A stretch of 8,820 bases of DNA from Rhizobiaceae bacterium (GCA_913776675.1 CAJYRE010000186.1:1-8820); one strand, 5' to 3'; counted from the stretch's first letter, positions 1 to 6,085 are shown. Notes: generated by a model from the letters alone, not told the origin. A program made the numbers and translations.

Positions 1-591
1 CGGCGCAAGGCAGTTTGCACCAACAAAGCCCACCATGCATATATAGAAAAAGCTGGTCACAGGAGGATCATCCCGACTGACCAGGCGGGTCAATATGCCG
101 TAAAATGCCCCCGCCAGAGCGCAGAGCAACGGCAGCCATACCCATGGATTAAAGCTGCTGGACCCGGGCGACAAGATCAGCAGCACCCCGCCAAGGCCGA
201 CGCAAATGGCAGTCCAGCGACGCCAGCCCACTTTTTCGCCCAGCAGCGGCACCGATAAAAGCGCAACAAAAATCGGCCCCGAGGCAAAAACAGCTTGAGA
301 TTGCCCAAGACCAACGTAGCGGAAGGCAAAAATGGAAATGACAATCTGCGAGCCAAGCAGCAAGCCCCGCAGCACTTGCAGCACCGGATGTCTGGTGCGA
401 ACGGCAAGCCGAATGCCCCCTTTGGCCCGCGAGGCCAGAACCAGCGCAAAGATGGCAAAAGCCCAATAGCGCACCGTGGCCACAACAATCGGCGAATAGC
501 TATCGCCCAAATGCTTGGAAATGCCATCCTGCATCGAAAACACAGTATAAGCGATAAACGCAAAAACATAACCAAGCGGGGTCTTTTTCAT
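1..591 (-). CDS. DMT/EamA-family membrane transporter, N-terminal part (runs off left edge)
   Basis: Reading the minus strand from the ATG at 591 gives an uninterrupted 197-codon hydrophobic protein that leaves the window at base 1. It begins MKKTPLGYVFAF, has about six membrane-spanning stretches, and contains the segment PLLGEKVGWRRW followed by a glycine-rich helix (CVGLGGVLLIL), the hallmark end of the first EamA repeat in drug/metabolite transporters. These inner-membrane proteins usually have about 300 residues and ten helices in two repeats, so roughly one third is missing beyond the edge. The substrate cannot be told. The frame stays open upstream to an ATG at 651, which would add 20 residues (MPCLEKICAF...); neither start has a clear ribosome binding site, and I prefer 591 because the first helix follows it directly. 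It is divergent from the SH3-domain gene on its right. The family call is firm, the start is not. Confidence 0.85.
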   Translation of the reverse strand, partial: MKKTPLGYVFAFIAYTVFSMQDGISKHLGDSYSPIVVATVRYWAFAIFALVLASRAKGGIRLAVRTRHPVLQVLRGLLLGSQIVISIFAFRYVGLGQSQAVFASGPIFVALLSVPLLGEKVGWRRWTAICVGLGGVLLILSPGSSSFNPWVWLPLLCALAGAFYGILTRLVSRDDPPVTSFFYICMVGFVGANCLAP

Positions 592-736
592 CACGCGATC
601 AAAGGCTGGAGTATGCTTCACAAAAGCACAAATCTTTTCGAGACAGGGCATGTCCGGGCAGGCATTTCAGATATATCAGATTCTCCCGTCATGAGAACCC
701 AAATCACGTAAATCATACGGGAAAAGCAACCCAGAC

Positions 737-759
737 GTAAGGAAGAGGTGTTACCTTAC
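737..759. repeat. Inverted repeat in the leader of the SH3-domain gene
   Basis: GTAAGG (737-742) and CCTTAC (754-759) are perfect inverted arms separated by 11 bases, about 30 bases upstream of the start of the SH3-domain gene. It could be an operator or a small leader hairpin. Six-base arms can arise by chance, so this is only a candidate. Confidence 0.25.
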
Positions 760-775
760 ACACACATAGACGTTG

Positions 776-781
776 AAGGAG
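776..781 (+). promoter_or_regulatory. Ribosome binding site deciding the SH3-domain gene start
   Basis: AAGGAG lies six bases before the ATG at 788. This favours that ATG over the upstream in-frame TTG at 773, which the motif would overlap. Confidence 0.8.
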
Positions 782-787
782 AATGGA

Positions 788-1291
788 ATGCGCTCATACC
801 CGAAAGCGACCATGGTCATGGTCAGTCTCGGCTGGCTGTTGTGTGCCTCATCCGCCATGAGCCAATCCGTTATTGAAGCGCCATCGACAGATGATACCAT
901 CACCACAGGCCGCCCGCTGGCCAAGGGCATGCCCGATCCCTATCTGTGGCATGTCACCGGCTTGCCGCAAGGTTCTGATTTGCCTGTGCTGTCAGGAGCC
1001 GGGCCAAACTTCCGCATCATCAACACCTTGAGGGAAGGCACCCCCATCGACATGCAGACCTGCTCGGAAATCCGGGGCGGTTATTGGTGCCGCATTGCCA
1101 CCTATGATCGCCCCCGCATCAGCGGCTGGGTGGATGGACGCTTCCTGAAAAAAACCGGCGGAGAGCCGGAAGGCACCATCGGTGGCGTTCCCGGCGGCCC
1201 TTATCTGGATATGCCGATCAAGCCCAGACGTGACCGCTATGGAGACTGGTCTACCCAAAATCCGTTTGGCCGAGACAACACACACCCATAA
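788..1291 (+). CDS. Secreted SH3-domain protein
   Basis: The 167-residue product starts with a Sec-type signal peptide: basic MRSYPK, a hydrophobic stretch (residues 8-23), and a likely cleavage near AMS-Q (residues 23-26). No lipobox precedes Cys19. The mature part carries a bacterial SH3 fold around residues 55-121, seen in the pattern LPVLSGAGPNFRIINTLREG, then GGYWCRI, then SGWVDGRFLKK. Cys92 and Cys101 lie inside the domain and could form a disulphide in the periplasm. The C-terminus is Gly/Pro-rich and then charged, without a recognisable domain. Such proteins are thought to bind peptidoglycan or other envelope ligands, but the partner is unknown here. It stands alone between a divergent transporter gene and a convergent tal; the start is fixed by AAGGAG at the right spacing. 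Confidence 0.85.
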   Translation: MRSYPKATMVMVSLGWLLCASSAMSQSVIEAPSTDDTITTGRPLAKGMPDPYLWHVTGLPQGSDLPVLSGAGPNFRIINTLREGTPIDMQTCSEIRGGYWCRIATYDRPRISGWVDGRFLKKTGGEPEGTIGGVPGGPYLDMPIKPRRDRYGDWSTQNPFGRDNTHP

Positions 1292-1318
1292 AAAAGGCGC
1301 GGCCTTCACCGCGCCTCT
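1290..1318 (-). terminator. Rho-independent terminator, best on the minus strand (tal side)
   Basis: An 8-bp GC-rich stem, AGGCGCGG (1295-1302) with CCGCGCCT (1309-1316) around a six-base loop, is followed on the minus strand by a run of T (the complement of A1290-A1295). In that direction it is a textbook terminator for tal transcripts, about 125 bases past the tal stop. On the plus strand the tail is only CTTCC, so it would be a weaker terminator for the SH3-domain gene, whose stop codon it touches. Confidence 0.8.
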
Positions 1319-1341
1319 TCCATGCAAGTCTGTGACTTTGC

Positions 1342-1445
1342 TTAGAGCATTTCCAGGAAAGTGCATAGCGGTTTTCCGCCCGGAAATGCATGAAAACAAA
1401 GAGTTAGAGCATTTCAGTGTTTCCGAGAAACACTGAAATGCTCTA
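1342..1445. repeat. Rhizobial intergenic repeat with long hairpin overlapping the tal stop codon
   Basis: The 12-mer TTAGAGCATTTC occurs at 1342-1353 and again at 1404-1415, and its core is inverted at 1435-1445. The second copy is part of a perfect 19-bp inverted repeat, arms 1405-1423 and 1427-1445, with a three-base loop (CGA). The segment between copies (GGTTTTCCGCCCGGAAATGC) has the mosaic look of short palindromic intergenic repeats that I recall as abundant in Rhizobium and Agrobacterium genomes. The right arm ends in CTCTA, so bases 1443-1445 are also the TAG stop of transaldolase on the minus strand. In tal mRNA this would place a very stable hairpin at the stop codon, upstream of the terminator near 1295. 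Confidence 0.8.
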
Positions 1446-2399
1446 GGCAGCCAGCTTCTTGGCCACCATGCCGCGCAAAGTGCCAAGGTCTTTCGCAAAG
1501 GCGCGAATGCCTTCAGCCAGCTTTTCCGTGGCCATGGCATCTTCATTCATCGCCCAGCGGAAGGCCTTCTCATCCAGCGACACGCGCGGATCCGGCGTGG
1601 TCTTGGAAGGCGACAGCAGCCGCGGCAGATCACCGGTGGCCGCATCCAACTCGTCCAACAGAGCGGGGCTGATGGTCAGGCGGTCGCAACCGGCCAGCGC
1701 TTCAATTTCGCCAGCATTGCGGAAGGATGCACCCATGACAATGGTCTCAATACCATTGGCCTTGTAGTAATTGTAGATCGAGCGCACAGACAACACGCCG
1801 GGATCGGTCTCGGACGTGTAGTTCTCGCCGGTAGACTTCTTGTACCAATCGAGAATACGGCCGACGAAAGGCGAAATCAGAAACACCTTGGCATCAGCGC
1901 AGGCAATGGCCTGAGCCTTGGAGAACAGCAGGGTGAGATTGCAATCAATCCCTTCCTTCTGCAACACTTCGGCAGCGCGAATGCCTTCCCAGGTGGAGGC
2001 CAGCTTGATCAGGATGCGATCCTTCTCAATGCCGCGCTCTTTGTACTGAGCGATGATCGAGCGCGCCTTGGTGAGCGAAGCTTGGGTGTCAAACGACAGG
2101 TCAGCATCCACTTCGGTGGAAACGCGACCGGGCACCAGCTTGGCCAGCGCTGCACCCACCGAAATGGCCAGACGATCAGCAACCGCTTCGGTCACGGCTT
2201 CAGAGCTGCCGTTCTGCCCCTTGCCCCATTTGACCGCCTCTTCAATGGCGTCAGCAAACATCTCGGTGCCGAGCGCTTTGAGAACAATCGAGGGGTTGGT
2301 GGTGCAATCGACCGGCTTGATGCGGGCCACTGCTTCGATATCGCCGGTGTCGGCATCAACGGTGGTCATGGCGCGAAGCTGTTCAAGTTTCGAAGTCAT
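1443..2399 (-). CDS. tal: Transaldolase
   Basis: The 318-residue protein is a full-length class I transaldolase of the TalB type. This cytosolic (alpha/beta)8-barrel enzyme moves a dihydroxyacetone unit from sedoheptulose-7-phosphate to glyceraldehyde-3-phosphate in the non-oxidative pentose phosphate pathway. All key residues stand at the E. coli TalB positions: Asp17 (in VDADTGD), Glu96 (STEVDADLS), the Schiff-base Lys132 ([11 protein letters not shown]), and Asn154 and Thr156 (CNLTLLF). The motif [16 protein letters not shown] is also intact. The ATG at 2399 follows GAAGGA with eight bases between. It is divergent from the SorC-family gene, with its own promoter near 2486-2514. The stop codon lies inside the arm of the repeat hairpin, so the C-terminal codons (AKKLAA, then TAG) abut an acquired palindrome. 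Confidence 0.97.
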   Translation of the reverse strand: MTSKLEQLRAMTTVDADTGDIEAVARIKPVDCTTNPSIVLKALGTEMFADAIEEAVKWGKGQNGSSEAVTEAVADRLAISVGAALAKLVPGRVSTEVDADLSFDTQASLTKARSIIAQYKERGIEKDRILIKLASTWEGIRAAEVLQKEGIDCNLTLLFSKAQAIACADAKVFLISPFVGRILDWYKKSTGENYTSETDPGVLSVRSIYNYYKANGIETIVMGASFRNAGEIEALAGCDRLTISPALLDELDAATGDLPRLLSPSKTTPDPRVSLDEKAFRWAMNEDAMATEKLAEGIRAFAKDLGTLRGMVAKKLAA

Positions 2400-2485
2400 C
2401 CGTTCATTCCTTCAGGTCATTCGCGTGAATGCTGATCGGGCATTTGGTTTCGCAAAACAAACGAAAATGCCTCCTCTTTGTTCCA

Positions 2486-2514
2486 AATATCGGCAGTTCT
2501 CGGTGCGAAGTCAA
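2486..2514 (-). promoter_or_regulatory. Predicted sigma70-type promoter for tal
   Basis: On the minus strand TTGACT (2514-2509) and GATATT (2491-2486) are separated by 17 bases. They match five and four of six consensus positions. The predicted transcript start near 2479 leaves an ~80-base leader that holds a GGCATTT/AAATGCC inverted repeat (2439-2445 and 2465-2471). The -35 box overlaps the CAAGACA...TGTCTTG palindrome of the operator candidate. Confidence 0.6.
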
Positions 2515-2544
2515 GACATTTGTCTTGTAGATTTGACAAATGTT
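2512..2544. promoter_or_regulatory. Tandem operator candidate for the SorC-family regulator
   Basis: Two copies of GACA-N2-TGTY lie 20 bases apart: GACATTTGTC (2515-2524) and GACAAATGTT (2535-2544). The first is the core of a palindrome, CAAGACA (2512-2518) with TGTCTTG (2521-2527). The two copies together also form a longer inverted repeat, ACATTTGTC (2516-2524) with GACAAATGT (2535-2543). The sites cover the -35 box of tal on one side and the TTGACA -35 box of the regulator gene on the other, as expected for a shared operator. SorC-family proteins are typically tetramers that bind extended repeated sites, which fits the two-helical-turn spacing. Binding is inferred. Confidence 0.65.
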
Positions 2545-2561
2545 TCAGGCATTGCGATAGT
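2533..2561 (+). promoter_or_regulatory. Predicted sigma70-type promoter for the SorC-family regulator
   Basis: A perfect TTGACA -35 box (2533-2538) is followed after 17 bases by GATAGT (2556-2561), a four-of-six -10 box. The predicted start near 2568 gives a leader of about 25 bases containing GGGGA before the GTG start. The -35 box lies inside the second GACA half-site, suggesting autoregulation. Confidence 0.65.
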
Positions 2562-2592
2562 GAACCATCACAAACGGGGATGAAGTGACACC

Positions 2593-3570
2593 GTGGCCAG
2601 ACTGCGACGCGACAGCCAAAGCACCCAATCCGAAGCGTCATCGCAGCGCCTGCGGGCCGCATGGCTTTATTACAATCAGGGCCTGACGCAAAAGGATGTG
2701 GCGGAAAAGCTCGGCATCAGCCGCTCCACGGTGATCCGCATGCTGGATGAGGCGCTGAAACGCTCAGAGGTGCAAATCTGGATTGCCGACGGCATTGATG
2801 ATTGCGTTGAACTGGCGGTAAAACTGGAAAAAGCCTATGGGCTGGATGAGGCCGTCGTCGTCCCCTCCCCGCACAATCAGGATGCCAGCGCCATTGCCCG
2901 CGCCGTTGGCTTGGCGCTGGGGCAATTCCTCACCGAAGTTGTCACCGACAACGCCACCATCGGCGTCGGCTGGGGCCGCACCATGACGGCATCGCTGGCA
3001 GGCTTTCGCCCACCGCGGCGGGAAAACTGCAAGGTCGTGTCGCTGCTGGGCGGCATTGTGGCCGTGCATCAAACCAACCCCATTGATTACACCTGGCGGC
3101 TGGCCAGCCAGCTTGGCGCGGAATGCTATATGTTTCTGGCCCCGCTGCTGGTGGATTCCATTGCCACCAAACGGGCGCTGATTGAGCAATGCGGGTTGAA
3201 AACCATCTATGATCTGGCCGAAAACCTTGACCTCGCCGTGGTCTCCTGCGGCGACATCCGCCCGCAATCCACCTCGCTGTCCGAGGGTTTTATCTCGCAC
3301 CAGACGCTGGAAGAACTGATTGCCGCAGGCTGCGTCTGCGACACCATGTTCAATTTTCTCGACGCGGACGGTCGCTCGGTCGATCACCCGATCAATGAAC
3401 GGGTGATGTCAGTGGACCTCGACACGCTGAAAAAAGCCAAACACATCGTCATCGCCTCCGGCGGTGCCCACCGCGCCCCCGCCATCCGCGCCACTATCAA
3501 GCGTATTGGCTGTAATACGTTGATTACAGATGAGGCGGCGGCGCGGGAGTTGTTGGGGTTGGTTGAGTGA
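2593..3570 (+). CDS. SorC/DeoR-type sugar-responsive transcriptional regulator
   Basis: The 325-residue protein has an N-terminal helix-turn-helix at about residues 18-53 (YYNQGLTQKDVAEKLGISRS, then TVIRMLDEAL). A sugar-binding SorC domain follows to the C-terminus, recognisable from IGVGWGRTMTASLAGF, VVSLLGGIV, and the late GGAHRAPAI. Family members are cytosolic regulators, usually tetrameric, released from DNA by a phosphorylated sugar. The GTG at 2593 is the first possible start after an in-frame TGA at 2581, and the HTH begins soon after, so the start is reasonably sure despite a distant GGGGA. It is divergent from tal over a shared operator candidate, so control of tal and of itself is the natural inference, with a pentose-phosphate intermediate as possible effector. 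I cannot name the sugar. Its last ~25 codons are echoed by the scar at 5069-5152. Confidence 0.93.
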   Translation: MARLRRDSQSTQSEASSQRLRAAWLYYNQGLTQKDVAEKLGISRSTVIRMLDEALKRSEVQIWIADGIDDCVELAVKLEKAYGLDEAVVVPSPHNQDASAIARAVGLALGQFLTEVVTDNATIGVGWGRTMTASLAGFRPPRRENCKVVSLLGGIVAVHQTNPIDYTWRLASQLGAECYMFLAPLLVDSIATKRALIEQCGLKTIYDLAENLDLAVVSCGDIRPQSTSLSEGFISHQTLEELIAAGCVCDTMFNFLDADGRSVDHPINERVMSVDLDTLKKAKHIVIASGGAHRAPAIRATIKRIGCNTLITDEAAARELLGLVE

Positions 3571-3733
3571 GGAGGCATGGCCGCTTTGCCCCCCCCTTGC
3601 GGACCTTGCTAGCGACGAGTTCGCGCTCGATAACCTACATTAGAATTAAATATTATGTACTCCCAATGCGATGCGCTAACCGCCGCCGTTTTGGCAATTC
3701 TGAGGACGACCTATCAAGCCTAATTGAGTGTCC
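3571..3733. other. Left edge of accessory island, no gene seen
   Basis: The 163 bases between the stop of the SorC-type gene and the end of the NTase-nuclease gene start GC-rich with a run of eight C (3589-3596) and turn AT-rich from about 3640. A short plus-strand reading frame crosses it but lacks a ribosome binding site and resembles no family known to me. There is no convincing terminator. The shift in composition makes this the probable left junction of the island. Confidence 0.45.
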
Positions 3734-4756
3734 TCAAGGGACAAGTACAACCATTGTTAAAACTCGCGGCCGGCTGGCTTGATGCGAAAACTCGGCCTCC
3801 CACTTAGTACCGTCGACATCGGCTTCACCCTTCTTCAGGTAGACGATGAAGAGAAGGAAGCGGACGTTTGCGTTGCGTTTATAAAAATTACATAGGCCTT
3901 GAAGCGTTTTAACAACCGCAGCTTTGGAATTCTGATCTTTGATAAACTTCATCTCAATGATGAGCTTTCCGCCAAACAGGCTGAAGTCAGACTTCTTCTC
4001 CTGATCATCGAATTCGATCGCGACGTCTTCGCGCCCTAGTTCGGGGAGCCATGGCTTTACGACTGAGTAAAATAGATTTTGACAGTCATATTCGCTTTGT
4101 AGGTTTACAGTCCAACCATCCTTTGCCTGCCCCTTTTGACCCAAATTTTTCGGTGCAACGATCATCCGCTTGGCGACCTCCGCAATCATCGTCGCGCATT
4201 TATCGAGAGTATCTCCAATATAGGGCTGCGTAGGAAGGCCCAGCGCTTCTACAGATTGGCTTTTCATGACCCAAGCTTGATCTGTTAGGGCGGCGTTGGG
4301 AAGCACGGTTGCGAAGAAGGCAACCTCTTCCGCCACCTCAAACACCCAGCTTTCACTATCCTCGAACGCAAAGTCCGTAAATCCTGCCCTCCGCGTCCAC
4401 AGGAGAATTGCGTCAAGCTTATTTACGAGGTCGGAAAAAGTGGTGGCAAAAACATAGCTGTCATTCGCGCAACTCACTGCCCTTGCATCGGCACAAAGAA
4501 AGAGGTCGAGTGCGCTGCATTTTTCAGTAGCAAATTCGCGCAATTTACTACTTTTAGTGTTGGAGCTTGGCTCTATGCGGATAATGAGGTCGCAGTCCGA
4601 GCGATGACTTCCGGTGCGGTAGGCCCGGGAACCAAAAAGATACACCTCATCGATTCCTCGCTCTACCCCCACCAAATCAGTGAGCAAGGCTTTCAGGTCG
4701 TATTTGCGAGTCGTTTTCCGGCTGCTCAACACATTTCTCCGAGATATAGCTACCAC
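3734..4756 (-). CDS. MNT-type nucleotidyltransferase fused to a PD-(D/E)xK (DpnII/MboI-like) nuclease domain
   Basis: The 340-residue protein has two recognisable ends. Residues ~20-90 form a minimal nucleotidyltransferase: LFGSRAYRTGSHRSDCDLII gives GS-x10-DxD with Asp54 and Asp56, and LDLFL supplies the third carboxylate, Asp84. Residues ~100-215 are mostly helical and unassigned. From residue 220, SEYDCQNLFYSVV, then KKSDF (Asp257), then IIEMKF (Glu268-x-Lys270) matches the order E/Q...D...ExK of the restriction-endonuclease fold, best the DpnII/MboI-like REase family. Both active sites look complete. No signal peptide or membrane segment is visible, so it should be cytosolic. The annotated start is a GTG; a TTG nine codons in (4729) has a better-spaced GGAGA. 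Composition is more AT-rich than the flanks, suggesting transfer. A defence or toxin role is inferred from domains and neighbours. The NTase call is firm, the nuclease call fairly so. Confidence 0.8.
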   Translation of the reverse strand: MVAISRRNVLSSRKTTRKYDLKALLTDLVGVERGIDEVYLFGSRAYRTGSHRSDCDLIIRIEPSSNTKSSKLREFATEKCSALDLFLCADARAVSCANDSYVFATTFSDLVNKLDAILLWTRRAGFTDFAFEDSESWVFEVAEEVAFFATVLPNAALTDQAWVMKSQSVEALGLPTQPYIGDTLDKCATMIAEVAKRMIVAPKNLGQKGQAKDGWTVNLQSEYDCQNLFYSVVKPWLPELGREDVAIEFDDQEKKSDFSLFGGKLIIEMKFIKDQNSKAAVVKTLQGLCNFYKRNANVRFLLFIVYLKKGEADVDGTKWEAEFSHQASRPRVLTMVVLVP

Positions 4757-4874
4757 GCCTCAAAGGAGCATATCGAAATCAAAAAAGCAACCATTGCGTC
4801 TAATTACACCCAATGAAACCGAACATCGGACAGTCATAAAAGCACCTATCTAGGAGCGTATGAATCAGTTCTCC

Positions 4875-4905
4875 AATGTCTGTTTTGGGGCCAAAAGTAG
4901 ACATT
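4875..4905. repeat. Two-part inverted repeat upstream of the NTase-nuclease gene
   Basis: AATGTCT (4875-4881) pairs with AGACATT (4899-4905), and inside it TTTTGG (4883-4888) pairs with CCAAAA (4891-4896). Only one and two unpaired bases separate the two stems. It lies about 120 bases upstream of the NTase-nuclease start and 20 bases from the ada scar. No T-run follows on either strand, so it is more likely an operator or recombination site than a terminator. The function is unknown. Confidence 0.55.
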
Positions 4906-4924
4906 CAATAAACCCATCCCCCAA

Positions 4925-5068
4925 TCACCCCGCCTTCCCGGCTTCCCACCCCAACATCGCCCGCTTGCGCGTCAGCCCCCAGTGATACCCCGTCAGCGCC
5001 CCACTCTTCCCCAGTGCCCGATGGCACGGCACCACAAAAGAAATCGGGTTGCGGCCCACGGCAGCAGC
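4925..5068 (-). pseudogene. Fragment of an ada-type methyltransferase gene (C-terminal ~46 codons)
   Basis: Reading the minus strand leftward to the TGA at 4927-4925 gives AAVGRNPISFVVPCHRAL, continuing through GYHWGLTRKR to GWEAGKAG. This matches the C-terminus of the intact ada-type gene at 6181-7068 residue for residue except the penultimate Val to Ala. By eye about 14 of ~142 bases differ, nearly all synonymous, so the piece came from a functional, related allele rather than from long decay. The active-site PCHR is present, but everything upstream (HTH and most of the methyltransferase domain) is missing, so it cannot encode an enzyme. At about 5066-5071 the similarity passes directly into a SorC-type 3' end on the other strand. 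Confidence 0.88.
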
Positions 5069-5152
5069 ACCATCAACCCCATTGGCTGCAACACGCGGAT
5101 GACCAATGAGGCGGGGGCGTTGGAGATGTTAGGGTTGGCTAGGTACGCATGA
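5069..5152 (+). pseudogene. Fragment of a SorC-type regulator gene (C-terminal ~25 codons)
   Basis: The plus strand reads TINPIGCNTRMTNEAGALEM, then LGLARYA and TGA. The intact regulator ends TIKRIGCNTLITDEAAAREL, then LGLVE. About 15 of the first 23 residues agree, in the same frame and orientation, and similarity stops about at the stop codon. It is more diverged than the ada fragment it touches, so it may come from a paralogue, or from a faster-evolving tail. It lacks the HTH and almost all of the sugar-binding domain and has no start or ribosome binding site, so it is a scar rather than a gene. Confidence 0.8.
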
Positions 5153-5179
5153 CAGGAAATCAAAGTAGCTCGGCCTCAA

Positions 5180-5986
5180 TCAGACCGGCATCCTGTAATC
5201 CTCCAGAATTCTATGAAGAATTTTTGCGTTTTCCTCAATCCTCTCAATATCTTCAACAATCAAGCGATAAAGAGGTGTTGCATCTGAAGGAAACCGTGCA
5301 CCAAGATGCTGGGAAATATATCTAACGGCAGACATTGTATCTGCAAATCGCTTATGCAGGACTGGCTCATGGTGCGCCAAACGATTACGAGCCTGATAGA
5401 TTATTTCTAGATTTTCAGCCACATCTGATCGCTTCACTCGCTTGTTCGGAAAGGATTTCTTCAGAATGGGCCGCCACAGCGTATGCTCATAATCAGGCCC
5501 ACACAGACGCTTCCAAATATAGAAAGTAAGTTCCGCAATTATTTTTCCATCTGTAACCGGAATTAGACGTTGGCGCTCTCTTGAACGATCCGAATGTGAG
5601 AGATCGGCACGGGGACCACCGGGAAAGGCAAGCCTGTCGAGATCAGCTTTCTCAGTCTGCGATAATTTGGAATATTCGGCACGTTGCGCGTTTTTCCGTG
5701 CCTCTTGAATTTTCCTTTCGTCCTTATCTTTCCATTTAAAGGGTAGCGGAGGATTCAAAAGCCAATCGGCTTGACCAAAAAACTGTGCCAGATTTTCACA
5801 AATGGAATTTCGTAGCGCGATCTCGATGACCGCTATCAGAGTCATGAGGTCCGTCCCAAGTCGCAACGTCATTTGATGAAGCTCAATTGCCACACGCCAA
5901 TTTCCGGTAAGACGATGTAAATTGCCGAGTCTCTCACGCGAAAGAAACAGCATAAGTACATCAACATCGGCTTCTTCAATTGGCAA
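5180..5986 (-). CDS. Abi-like HEPN-domain protein (putative abortive-infection ribonuclease)
   Basis: The 268-residue protein has the layout of Abi-like proteins: an N-terminal helical region (HRLTGNWRVAIELHQMTLRL), the motif IEIALRNSICENLAQFFG (residues 54-71), a charged middle (~85-140), KIIAELTFYIWKRLCG with LWRPILKKSFP (148-180), and IYQARNRLAHHEPVL (196-210). Arg200-x4-His205 is the HEPN catalytic motif, so RNA cleavage is the likely activity. Members of this family include phage-resistance and toxin proteins, and the protein should be cytosolic. The start is a TTG preceded by GGGAGG at six bases, with a perfect TATAAT further upstream. It shares strand and AT-rich composition with the NTase-nuclease gene, 423 bases downstream beyond the scar, and is separated from ada by a terminator. 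The family is fairly sure; target and trigger are unknown. Confidence 0.82.
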   Translation of the reverse strand: MPIEEADVDVLMLFLSRERLGNLHRLTGNWRVAIELHQMTLRLGTDLMTLIAVIEIALRNSICENLAQFFGQADWLLNPPLPFKWKDKDERKIQEARKNAQRAEYSKLSQTEKADLDRLAFPGGPRADLSHSDRSRERQRLIPVTDGKIIAELTFYIWKRLCGPDYEHTLWRPILKKSFPNKRVKRSDVAENLEIIYQARNRLAHHEPVLHKRFADTMSAVRYISQHLGARFPSDATPLYRLIVEDIERIEENAKILHRILEDYRMPV

Positions 5987-5992
5987 TTGACA

Positions 5993-5998
5993 CCTCCC
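5993..5998 (-). promoter_or_regulatory. Ribosome binding site supporting a TTG start
   Basis: On the minus strand GGGAGG (5998-5993) precedes the TTG at 5986-5984 by six bases. The next in-frame ATG (codon 12, at 5953) has no comparable motif, so the unusual TTG start is the best choice. A weak start codon behind a strong site may keep dosage low, as seen for some toxins. Confidence 0.75.
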
Positions 5999-6025
5999 AA
6001 ATTCTCACGTAAATTAAACCTTGAA

Positions 6026-6078
6026 AAGTCGGGGATTATATCGGCAGTTTGCCTTTGAGCATTACGGATACCCGACTT
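6026..6078 (-). promoter_or_regulatory. Predicted promoter of the Abi-like gene within an inverted repeat
   Basis: On the minus strand a perfect TATAAT -10 box lies at 6040-6035, giving a predicted leader of about 40 bases. No good -35 box is seen at 15-18 bases. The -10 box is enclosed by inverted arms AAGTCGGG (6026-6033) and CCCGACTT (6071-6078), a plausible site for a repressor. Confidence 0.5.
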
Positions 6079-6085
6079 ACCAAAT

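Noticed and set aside
295..711. A 138-codon plus-strand frame at the left end
   Set aside because: It is antisense to the clearly hydrophobic EamA transporter and has no ribosome site or recognisable domain.
2053..2583. Plus-strand frames opposite tal
   Set aside because: Low-complexity Ala/Ser-rich shadows of a gene with every catalytic residue conserved.
3589..3596. Run of eight C as a possible phase-variable tract
   Set aside because: It lies outside any supported coding region and is not placed between promoter elements, so slippage there has no visible consequence.
3567..3782. A 71-codon plus-strand frame after the SorC-type gene
   Set aside because: No ribosome binding site and no family resemblance; it overlaps the 3' end of the NTase-nuclease gene and crosses a composition change, so chance is more likely.
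6020..6085. Possible tRNA or tRNA 3'-end attachment site, because of a sequence ending in ACCA before a terminator
   Set aside because: No T-loop consensus or cloverleaf can be drawn, and no integrase or matching direct repeat is seen on the other side of the island.
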